A stretch of 10,636 nucleotides of DNA, taken from Ignavibacteriaceae bacterium (GTDB lineage Bacteria; Bacteroidota; Ignavibacteria; Ignavibacteriales; Ignavibacteriaceae). Each line of letters begins with the position of its first letter. Position 1 is the stretch's first letter. The stretch spans positions 1-10,636 of the forward strand of contig JACAFA010000214.1 of the NCBI GenBank assembly GCA_013388525.1, read 5' to 3'. Positions 1 to 6,108 of this stretch are shown piece after piece. A program made the translations under genes and the position numbers. A model generated the notes under the pieces. The model worked only from the letters and a program-made list of their open reading frames with translations. It was not told the DNA's origin and made no database searches.

Positions 1-2
1 TT

Positions 3-569
3 GATCTTCATTCTCATTTACGAATTGACAAATCAAAAAAAATTATTCTTTATCAAGGCGTTATTCTTAAGGGAAGAGGAATTGAAAAAGTTTTTTCTGT
101 GCTGGATGAATTAGCTGATTATGTTTTTGTGATTGCCGGCGGTGGAGAATTTGAGCAATATTATCAAAAACTTGCTGAAGAAATGAATCTTACTGAAAAA
201 GTATTCTTCCTTGGTAAGCTAACTCAGGAAGACTTACCAAAAGTTACAGCGTCAGTAGATGTTGGTGTTGCGTTAATTGAAAACTTAAGTAAAAGTTATT
301 ACTACGCTTTGCCTAATAAACTTTTCGAATACATAATGGCTGAAGTGCCGGTAATTGTCAGCAGTCTTCCTCAAATGAAAGAAATTATCGATAAGTATGA
401 TGTAGGTTTTGCAGTTGAGTTTGATGACCGCAATGAATTAATTTCTGCTATTAAAAGATTAACCGAAGACAGCAAATTTTACGAAAGTAAAAAGCAAAAC
501 TGCCAAATTGCATCTCAGGAATTGAATTGGGAGAAGGAAGTAACTGACCTTATGAAAACATTAGCGTAA
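3..569 (+). CDS. GT4-family glycosyltransferase, C-terminal part (5' end outside window)
   Basis: Retaining GT-B glycosyltransferase of the group 1 (GT4) type, expected to act at the cytoplasmic membrane face in making polysaccharide or glycolipid; donor and acceptor cannot be read from sequence. The frame is open from base 3 and already encodes family sequence (LYQGVILKGRGIEKVF) before the first possible internal start, a GTG at 99, so the gene enters from the left and 188 residues are visible. These are the C-terminal Rossmann domain: the YQG...RGIE strand and loop, a VIAGGGEFE nucleotide-sugar loop, FLGKLTQEDLP, then the donor-site block ALPNKLFEYIMAEVPVI. The Glu of FEY matches the second Glu of the usual E-x7-E motif, while the first is a Tyr, as I recall for some LPNKLFEY-type members. 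It converges on the methyltransferase at 683-1405, so the two may belong to a cell-envelope sugar locus, but that is inference. Confidence 0.88.
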   Translation, partial: DLHSHLRIDKSKKIILYQGVILKGRGIEKVFSVLDELADYVFVIAGGGEFEQYYQKLAEEMNLTEKVFFLGKLTQEDLPKVTASVDVGVALIENLSKSYYYALPNKLFEYIMAEVPVIVSSLPQMKEIIDKYDVGFAVEFDDRNELISAIKRLTEDSKFYESKKQNCQIASQELNWEKEVTDLMKTLA

Positions 570-578
570 CCACCGTTT

Positions 579-671
579 GTCATTCTAAACGACCCGCCAG
601 CCGCCGAGGCAGGAGTGAAGAATCTCAACTTGCACATTTAGATTCTTCGTCACTCCGTTCCTCAGAATGAC
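579..671. repeat. Extragenic inverted repeat of GTCATTCT...GAAGAATCT type, possible bidirectional terminator
   Basis: The gap between two converging genes is almost filled by a nested palindrome. The outer arms are GTCATTCT (579-586) and AGAATGAC (664-671). The inner arms are GAAGAATCT (617-625) and AGATTCTTC (640-648), with a 14-nt loop. Between outer and inner left arms lies a GC-rich mini-hairpin, CCCGCC (593-598) and GGCAGG (608-613), that stands out from the AT-rich surroundings; it pairs better on the minus-strand transcript through a G-U pair. Position and symmetry suit a REP-like element that could also end transcription from both sides. No U-tract follows, so a terminator role is inference. 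Confidence 0.7.
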
Positions 672-682
672 GCTCCAATGCA

Positions 683-1405
683 TTACTTCTTCTGATAAAT
701 ACAGATAATATGAACAGGTTTATTTATTATAAGATTAAAAAACTTATCCTTTATCTTCCACAACCAGAATGGAAAGAATTTAAGTATCACGTGAGTTCTT
801 AAATAAAGCAGCAATTTATTTCCGAAAGTTTCATACTTGAAACTTTCAAGGTCTTTGCCTGAGTAAAGACTCTCAAGCTTCTTTTCGTCGAAAGAATGAA
901 TGTGAGCATTAGCCGGCGTTTTTTGATTGCAGTGAATGCAGAGATAATAAATTAATTTTTCCTTGTAGGGAGTTGTAGTTATCAGACTTCCTCCCTCTTT
1001 CACAACACGAAATAACTCTTTAATGAATCCAGAAGGATCATATACGTGTTCGATAATTTCTGAAGCGATAACACAATCGAAAGAACTATCATTAAAAGGA
1101 AGATGAAATGAATCAGCGGCAATAGCAAAATGTTTTTCGTCGGGATAGAGTTTTTTTACTATTGCAGGATTCGTTACAGAGATATCAAGCGAATAAACCT
1201 GTTTACCTTTCGGGAGAAATTCTTTCGCAACCCAGCCACGTCCGCAGCCGACATCCAGAATCGAGCTGATATTTTTCGGTACTTTTGAAATGATGTATTC
1301 CCGTACACGTCTTTCATCGTGTGCAGTTTCACCTTTGCGTTCCTCAAAATAATCAAACTCTACTGCGTCTTTTTTGTAATGGTCTATGTAGTTGAAGTTG
1401 TTCAA
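683..1405 (-). CDS. Class I SAM-dependent methyltransferase
   Basis: A 240-residue class I (Rossmann-fold) methyltransferase of the Methyltransf_11/23 type. Motif I is ILDVGCGRG (residues 49-57), the acidic residue closing strand 2 is in SLDIS (D74), and FDCVIASEIIEHV (109-121) followed by EGGSLITTTP (137-146) are the usual strand 4 and 5 motifs. After the core comes a CxxC plus HxH cluster (C156, C159, H168, H170) in CIHCNQKTPANAHIHSF, which could bind a metal or line the substrate pocket. The acceptor is unknown; a sugar, lipid or quinone-like molecule is possible. The start is a TTG at 1405: a TGA lies in frame two codons upstream and there is no Met before the SAM motif, so initiation must be at this TTG or another non-ATG codon. 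No clear Shine-Dalgarno is seen. Transcribed divergently from the secreted protein at 1527. Confidence 0.88.
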   Translation of the reverse strand: MNNFNYIDHYKKDAVEFDYFEERKGETAHDERRVREYIISKVPKNISSILDVGCGRGWVAKEFLPKGKQVYSLDISVTNPAIVKKLYPDEKHFAIAADSFHLPFNDSSFDCVIASEIIEHVYDPSGFIKELFRVVKEGGSLITTTPYKEKLIYYLCIHCNQKTPANAHIHSFDEKKLESLYSGKDLESFKYETFGNKLLLYLRTHVILKFFPFWLWKIKDKFFNLIINKPVHIICIYQKK

Positions 1406-1432
1406 GTGTCAAATTCTGTGAAAAAATACGCT

Positions 1433-1440
1433 CAAAGATA
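1433..1440 (-). promoter_or_regulatory. Candidate Bacteroidota -7 element for the methyltransferase
   Basis: On the minus strand this reads TATCTTTG, an exact match to TAnnTTTG, the -7 consensus of the Bacteroidota primary sigma factor. It ends 27 nt before the TTG start codon. No TTTG/TTG -33 element is visible about 20 nt upstream, so support rests on the -7 match and its position alone. Confidence 0.38.
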
Positions 1441-1469
1441 TAAAAAATGCTGGAAGCTGGTTATCTAAA

Positions 1470-1500
1470 TTGAATCTTAAAAAGTAATTTATTACGTTTG
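1470..1500 (+). promoter_or_regulatory. Candidate Bacteroidota-type promoter for the T9SS cargo genes
   Basis: TTG at 1470-1472, a 20-nt spacer, and TACGTTTG at 1493-1500 match the Bacteroidota architecture TTG...TAnnTTTG. A transcript starting a few bases downstream would carry a short leader of about 20 nt before the ATG at 1527, leaving room for the AGGGA ribosome-binding site. It would drive the propeller gene and, through the 19-nt gap, the next one. Confidence 0.5.
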
Positions 1501-1512
1501 AAGCAACAAAAC

Positions 1513-1517
1513 AGGGA
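1513..1517 (+). promoter_or_regulatory. Ribosome-binding site that sets the start at 1527
   Basis: AGGGA lies 9 nt upstream of the ATG at 1527. An in-frame TTG at 1518 would give three extra residues but abuts this site directly, so ATG 1527 is preferred. It also gives a cleaner signal peptide beginning MKAIKYF. Confidence 0.6.
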
Positions 1518-1526
1518 TTGATAGTT

Positions 1527-3395
1527 ATGAAAGCCATAAAATATTTTACCTGCATTGTTCTCCTCGCACTCACTTCAAGAATTTATTCTCAAATACCTGA
1601 TACTATCTGGACAAAAACTTTCGGTGGACCTTTAGCTGATGCTGGAAACTCAGTTAAGCAAACCAACGATGGTGGTTTTATTATTGCCGGAACTACAAGT
1701 TCTTTTGGTGCAGGTGGACAGGATATTTGGTTAATTAAAACCAATGAAAACGGTGACACAGTCTGGACTAAAACTTTTGGTGGAACAAGTAATGACAGAG
1801 CAAGTAATGTAGTTCAAACCAATGATAATGGTTATGCAATTTTTGGAACAACCAATTCGTACGGTAACGGCGGAGGTGATTTTCTTTTATGGAAAACTGA
1901 TTCTTTAGGAAATACTGAATGGTTCAAAACTTATGGTGGAATCACTAATGAAGTAGCAAATGAAGGCCAACAGTTTCCAGACAGTAGTTATGTTATCGTT
2001 GGTGATTCAGTTGGTCAAAATACAAAGGCTTGGCTTATTAAAACCGACAAATATGGAAATTTTATTTGGGGAAGAACAATTGGATCAGATAGTTATGGTG
2101 TAGGTTACTATGGTCGTTCAGTTCAACAAACTGACGATGGTCGATATGCTGTTGGTGGAATACATTCTTACCTCATATATCCTCCTTATTATTATTCTCT
2201 TAATTATTTTTTAAGTAAAGTCTCATCTAATGGTAATATCATTCTTATTAGAAATTATGAAGAGTTAGGGGGTATGGGCGTTTGGGGTGCAATTGTTAAA
2301 AAACTTCCTGACGGCAACTTAATATTAGGTGGATCTATTAGACAGTATAGTGGCGGGGCTGAGAAACCTTGGATAGTAAAAACGAATCAAAACGGTGATA
2401 TTATCTGGGATAAAATCATATTAGGTTCACAATATCCAGCCGTATTAACTTCAATCGAACCAACTAATGATAATGGTTTTATATTCACGATATATGGACC
2501 TAATATTTCACTCTTAAAATGTGATGAGAATGGTAATCTTATCTGGGAGAAAATAGTCGGTGGTTCTCTTTATGATGAAGCATATTCTATAAGTCAGACT
2601 AATGATGAAGGTTTTATAGTCACTGGCTATACGAAGTCATTTGGTGCTGGTGATAAAGACATCTGGATCATGAAATTTAACTATCCTACTCCTATCAATG
2701 TGCAAATTAATTTCTTTCCACCAATTGATACCGCCTGGATTTTTGGAGGATGCCCTGGTCCGGATTTAATTTCACACAATTTGATTAGCACACCTACTAG
2801 AGACAGTATAACAATTGAGCCGGGCTTAGGTTCATATTTCTTTTATTACGATTCACTTGGCAATCAAATATTAGTTGATAAATATTATTTCATCGTCGAG
2901 GATTCACTCAATCAGTACAACTATGAGCTATGGTTTCATCCGAAATCCTGGCCACCTTTCAATCCGGTACAAATTACATTTGATTCGGTTTTTTATTTCC
3001 AACAGAATTCATTTGATATTCAACTAATTGTTAAATATAATGGCAGTCCAATAGATTCGCTCTCACAATTTTTCAGAGCAGATTGGGGATTAGGAGTCGA
3101 AGAAACCGGAGAAATTCCTCAAGCATTTTCTCTCTCCCAAAACTTCCCCAACCCGTTTAATCCGGTAACCAGTATTCAGTATGCAGTAAGCAGTAGGCAA
3201 TTTGTTTCACTCAAAGTTTATGACATTCTTGGAAATGAAATTGCAACTTTGGTTAACGAAGAAAAACAAGCCGGCACTTATGAAGTTGAGTTTTCTCCAG
3301 AATCCAGCATCAAGTATCCAGCATCCGGGATCTATTTCTACCAACTTCGTGCAGGTGATTTTATCGAAACTAAAAAAATGGTCCTCCTCAAATAA
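1527..3395 (+). CDS. Secreted seven-repeat propeller protein with T9SS type A sorting domain
   Basis: A 622-residue exported protein of unknown binding partner. It begins with a signal peptide (MKAIKYF..., hydrophobic VLLALT, cleavage near residue 22). Seven consecutive repeats of about 45-60 residues follow (about 28-388), each opening with W-x-K-x-x-GG or a relative, then Q-T-N/D-D-G-G-F/Y-I-I-x-G-T, and closing D-x-W-L-I-K-T-x-x-x-G. Seven such units suggest a closed seven-bladed beta-propeller. Residues about 390-530 form a beta-rich segment I do not recognise. The T9SS type A sorting domain starts near residue 535 (SLSQNFPNPFNP, LKVYDILGNEIA, SGIYFYQL, final KKMVLLK) and predicts passage through the outer membrane by the Por machinery and surface anchoring. 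The sorting domain holds two 7-nt repeat arrays. First gene of a probable operon with the gene at 3415. Confidence 0.9.
   Translation: MKAIKYFTCIVLLALTSRIYSQIPDTIWTKTFGGPLADAGNSVKQTNDGGFIIAGTTSSFGAGGQDIWLIKTNENGDTVWTKTFGGTSNDRASNVVQTNDNGYAIFGTTNSYGNGGGDFLLWKTDSLGNTEWFKTYGGITNEVANEGQQFPDSSYVIVGDSVGQNTKAWLIKTDKYGNFIWGRTIGSDSYGVGYYGRSVQQTDDGRYAVGGIHSYLIYPPYYYSLNYFLSKVSSNGNIILIRNYEELGGMGVWGAIVKKLPDGNLILGGSIRQYSGGAEKPWIVKTNQNGDIIWDKIILGSQYPAVLTSIEPTNDNGFIFTIYGPNISLLKCDENGNLIWEKIVGGSLYDEAYSISQTNDEGFIVTGYTKSFGAGDKDIWIMKFNYPTPINVQINFFPPIDTAWIFGGCPGPDLISHNLISTPTRDSITIEPGLGSYFFYYDSLGNQILVDKYYFIVEDSLNQYNYELWFHPKSWPPFNPVQITFDSVFYFQQNSFDIQLIVKYNGSPIDSLSQFFRADWGLGVEETGEIPQAFSLSQNFPNPFNPVTSIQYAVSSRQFVSLKVYDILGNEIATLVNEEKQAGTYEVEFSPESSIKYPASGIYFYQLRAGDFIETKKMVLLK
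3170..3204 (+). repeat. 7-nt tandem array (CAGTANN) inside sorting domain 1
   Basis: Five consecutive 7-nt units start at 3170, 3177, 3184, 3191 and 3198. The first four are CAGTA plus two variable bases (CAGTATT, CAGTATG and so on) and the last is CAATTTG. Since 7 is not a multiple of 3, successive units are read in rotating frames and encode the strand SIQYAVSSRQF just before VSLKVYD. The frame is kept throughout. Confidence 0.85.
3304..3331 (+). repeat. 7-nt tandem array (CCAGCAT-like) in second slot of sorting domain 1
   Basis: Four 7-nt units start at 3304, 3311, 3318 and 3325. Units 1 and 3 are CCAGCAT, and the others (CAAGTAT, CCGGGAT) are diverged copies keeping C at position 1 and AT at the end. 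They encode SSIKYPASG between VEF and IYFYQL, lengthening a loop that is shorter in typical type A sorting domains. The sorting domains at 5973 and 6789 have a palindrome in this same slot. Confidence 0.75.
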
Positions 3396-3414
3396 GATTT
3401 ATTAAAGGTAATTG

Positions 3415-5973
3415 ATGAAAAATTCTATCTACTCCTCTGTTCTCATTGTTATGAGTTTGTTAATTGGATTCATTTTTTTCTCCAATCAACCTGTGAAGCA
3501 CTCAGAGGAAAAATATCCTTCCGATTGGTTCTTTATGCAGAGAGCTTATCCACTTGGTGAAATTCCGCTTGAAAAATATTATGAAGCTGTAGAACACACC
3601 AAAAGGATAAAAGCGCTTTCAAAATCATCAAATGCAAATCAGTGGGTGCTTTGTGGTCCAACAAACATAGGCGGAAGAATTTCTGATATAGAAATGAGCG
3701 CAACAAGCTTTGATACAATCTACGCCGGAATAGCTTCTGGTGGAGTCTTTAAATCTGTTGATGGAGGATTAAGTTGGTTTCCAGTATTTGATGAAACATT
3801 TACAATGTCAATAGGTGATATTGTTTTAGACCCGACAAATCCAAATATAATTTATGTTGGAACAGGAGAAGTTAACGGCGGCGGCGGTTCAGTTACGTAT
3901 GGTGGAAATGGTATTTATAAATCAACAGATGGTGGAATTAGCTGGAATCATCTTGGACTTGAAGCTACAGAATACATCAGCCGGATAATTGTTGATCCAA
4001 AAAATCCTCAAAGAATCTTTTTAGGCGCGATGGGAAAACTATTTGGTAAAAATCCTGATCGGGGATTATATCTTTCTACTGACGGAGGAACTACATGGCA
4101 AAACAAATTATTCATCTCAGATTCAACTGGCTGTATTGATGTAGCAATAAATCCACTGAATCCGGACACTGTTTATGCAGCAATGTGGGAAAGAATCCGC
4201 CGACCTGACAGACGATCTTACGGCGGTGCAACCTGCGGCATTTACCGTTCAACTGATGGCGGAGAAAACTGGGCAGAATTAACTAATGGATTACCAAACA
4301 ACTCACCAACAATAGGAAGAATTGGAATTTCAGTAGCTGCTTCTTCACCAAATATTATTTATGCAATTTATGCAGACAACATCGGATACTTTGCAGGAGT
4401 TTATAAATCTACAAACTACGGCGACTCATGGGTTAGAACAACCGATGGTGCTTTAAACGGTCTTTATTCTTCTTTCGGCTGGTGGTTCGGAAATATTCGT
4501 GTTAATCCAGGAATTCCGAATAATGTTTTTGTGATGGGATTGGATGTTTACAAGACTCAAAACGGCGGCAGTTCCTGGTCTTATTCTTCTGGAAACATGC
4601 ACGTTGATCAGCATGGGATGTTCATTCATCCTGCTAACCCAAATTTTATTGTTGCCGGTAATGACGGCGGAGTTTATAAATCAACCAATCAGGGTTCCAG
4701 CTGGACTAAAATCTCCATAATGCCTATAACACAATTTTACACCTGCGAAGTAGATTATCAACTCCCAAACAGATATTATGGCGGAACTCAGGATAATGGC
4801 ACAATCAGAACAATAACAGGTAATCTTAATGACTGGCAGGAAATTTATGGAGGAGATGGTTTCAGAGTTTTGGTCGCTCCTTTTAATAATAACTTTGTTT
4901 ATGCTGAATCTCAATACGGCGGCTTTGTAAGATCAACCAACGGCGGGAATAGTTTTGATTATGGACTTAATGGAGTTTCCGGTTCGGATAGATTTAACTG
5001 GAACACTCCCTACATAATTGAACCAACCAATTCTGCAACACTCTACCTTGGAACTCATCGTGTTTATAAGTCAACAGATCGCGCTGTTTCGTGGATACCA
5101 ATAAGCCCGGATTTAACAAATGGTCCGCCAACAGGAAATCAGGTTTATGGAACAATTACAACAATTGCATCAGCACCCTCAGATCAAAATGTTATTTATG
5201 TCGGAACTGATGACGGAAATGTTTGGGTTACTTTAGATGGAGGAACTAGCTGGACGAAAATTTCAAATGCTCTTCCGGTAAGATGGATAACAAGAGTTGC
5301 TGTAGATCCAAACGATGCATTGACTGCTTACGTGACTTTATCCGGTTACAGATACGATGAATATTTACCTCACGTTTTCAAAACAACAAATGCTGGAGTG
5401 GGCTGGATTGATATTTCATCAAATCTGCCGGATGCACCTGTTAATGTAATAGTTGTTGATCCTGATTCAACTCAAATACTGTATGTCGGCACTGATGTCG
5501 GAGTATTTGTTTCGGATAGTTCGGGTAACAATTGGAACTACCTCGGTGACAATCTTCCAAATTCACCAATAACAGATTTGGTTTTGCATAATCCAACAAG
5601 AACACTTATTGCAGCCACGTATGGTCGTTCGATGTATTCAATTGATTTAACTCCTGTTACAAGTACAGAAAACCAAATCAATCTTGTAAAGGATTTTATT
5701 TTATATCAGAACTATCCGAACCCATTTAACCCAAGCACTACTCTGTCATTTGTCATTAGTCATCAATCATTTGTGTCCATAAAAGTTTATGATATTCTCG
5801 GCAACGAGATTGCAACAATTGTCAATGAAGAAAAACAATCCGGCACATATGAAGTTGAATTCAATGCGCAGGGTCATTCCGGTGAAGTCCGGAATCTGAC
5901 GAGCGGAATTTATTTTTATCAAATTCAGGTAGGTGATTTTATTAAAACCAAGAAAATGGTTTATCTCAAATAA
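3415..5973 (+). CDS. Secreted Asp-box (BNR/VPS10-like) propeller protein with T9SS type A sorting domain
   Basis: An 852-residue exported protein of the sortilin/BNR-repeat, glycosidase-like propeller class; no catalytic residues could be assigned, so it may be a binding or structural surface protein. An N-terminal hydrophobic signal (about residues 7-24) precedes a linker and the motif WVLCGPTNIGGRISDI (about 78-93). Between about residues 114 and 707 are twelve Asp-box-like motifs (S-x-D-x-G-x-x-W), for example STDGGISW, STDGGTTW, STDGGENW and TLDGGTSW. This number suggests one large or two smaller propellers. The T9SS sorting domain begins near residue 760 (LYQNYPNPFNP) and ends KKMVYLK. 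The start is ATG 3415, with AAAGG at 3404-3408 and a 6-nt spacer; the TTG just before it is less likely. It lies 19 nt after the preceding cargo gene. Its sorting domain shares a 149-bp near-identical block with that of the gene at 6109. Confidence 0.92.
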   Translation: MKNSIYSSVLIVMSLLIGFIFFSNQPVKHSEEKYPSDWFFMQRAYPLGEIPLEKYYEAVEHTKRIKALSKSSNANQWVLCGPTNIGGRISDIEMSATSFDTIYAGIASGGVFKSVDGGLSWFPVFDETFTMSIGDIVLDPTNPNIIYVGTGEVNGGGGSVTYGGNGIYKSTDGGISWNHLGLEATEYISRIIVDPKNPQRIFLGAMGKLFGKNPDRGLYLSTDGGTTWQNKLFISDSTGCIDVAINPLNPDTVYAAMWERIRRPDRRSYGGATCGIYRSTDGGENWAELTNGLPNNSPTIGRIGISVAASSPNIIYAIYADNIGYFAGVYKSTNYGDSWVRTTDGALNGLYSSFGWWFGNIRVNPGIPNNVFVMGLDVYKTQNGGSSWSYSSGNMHVDQHGMFIHPANPNFIVAGNDGGVYKSTNQGSSWTKISIMPITQFYTCEVDYQLPNRYYGGTQDNGTIRTITGNLNDWQEIYGGDGFRVLVAPFNNNFVYAESQYGGFVRSTNGGNSFDYGLNGVSGSDRFNWNTPYIIEPTNSATLYLGTHRVYKSTDRAVSWIPISPDLTNGPPTGNQVYGTITTIASAPSDQNVIYVGTDDGNVWVTLDGGTSWTKISNALPVRWITRVAVDPNDALTAYVTLSGYRYDEYLPHVFKTTNAGVGWIDISSNLPDAPVNVIVVDPDSTQILYVGTDVGVFVSDSSGNNWNYLGDNLPNSPITDLVLHNPTRTLIAATYGRSMYSIDLTPVTSTENQINLVKDFILYQNYPNPFNPSTTLSFVISHQSFVSIKVYDILGNEIATIVNEEKQSGTYEVEFNAQGHSGEVRNLTSGIYFYQIQVGDFIKTKKMVYLK
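5746..5773 (+). repeat. 7-nt tandem array (TCATNNN) inside sorting domain 2
   Basis: Four 7-nt units start at 5746, 5753, 5760 and 5767, the first and last TCATTTG and the middle two diverged (TCATTAG, TCATCAA). They encode SFVISHQSF immediately before VSIKVYD. The word differs from the CAGTANN of sorting domain 1, but the period, register and position in the protein are the same: the last unit TCATTTG aligns with CAATTTG at 3198-3204. Confidence 0.82.
5781..5929 (+). repeat. Copy A of a 149-bp near-identical sorting-domain block
   Basis: Matches 6597-6745 with an offset of 816 bp and, by eye, only five substitutions in 149 positions and no indel (5823, 5839, 5847, 5872 and 5883). The block encodes KVYDILGNEIATIVNEEKQ through to SGIYFYQIQ. 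The flanking sequence falls off sharply, and sorting domain 1 is much less similar, which suggests recent duplication or gene conversion restricted to this block. Confidence 0.85.
5873..5900 (+). repeat. In-frame palindrome GTCATTCCGG...CCGGAATCTGAC in sorting domain 2
   Basis: A 7-bp perfect stem, ATTCCGG (5876-5882) and CCGGAAT (5889-5895), around a 6-nt loop, extended by GTC/GAC with a CT bulge. It encodes GHSGEVRNLT between VEFNAQ and SGIYF. Relative to the common NLTSGIYF-type end, about seven residues (21 nt) look inserted without shifting the frame. It resembles the GTCATTC...GAATCT core of the extragenic repeat at 579-671. Confidence 0.7.
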
Positions 5974-6108
5974 TAAACGACGAAAAATATGTCACTTTTC
6001 AGTTTAGAATAAAGCTTTTCTAAGAATAATTCATAAGTTTCAGAAGAATTTACTCAGGCATAATTATTGTAAACTTAGCAATATTTAACAATTATCAAGG
6101 AGATTCTT

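Noticed and set aside
1447..1460. Two 7-nt words (ATGCTGG, AAGCTGG) as a separate repeat array
   Set aside because: Only two units, with no third recognisable copy; too short to claim as an array, so only mentioned with the promoter region.
1518..1526. TTG start giving an MIVMKAIK N-terminus for the propeller protein
   Set aside because: The AGGGA site directly abuts this codon, while its spacing suits ATG 1527.
4681..4914. Minus-strand open frame inside the Asp-box gene
   Set aside because: Antisense to a strong coding region with repeated Asp-box motifs; no independent evidence.
6004..6023. TTAGAA...TTCTAA inverted repeat as a terminator after the Asp-box gene
   Set aside because: Six A/T-rich pairs around an 8-nt loop and no T-run; expected by chance in AT-rich DNA.
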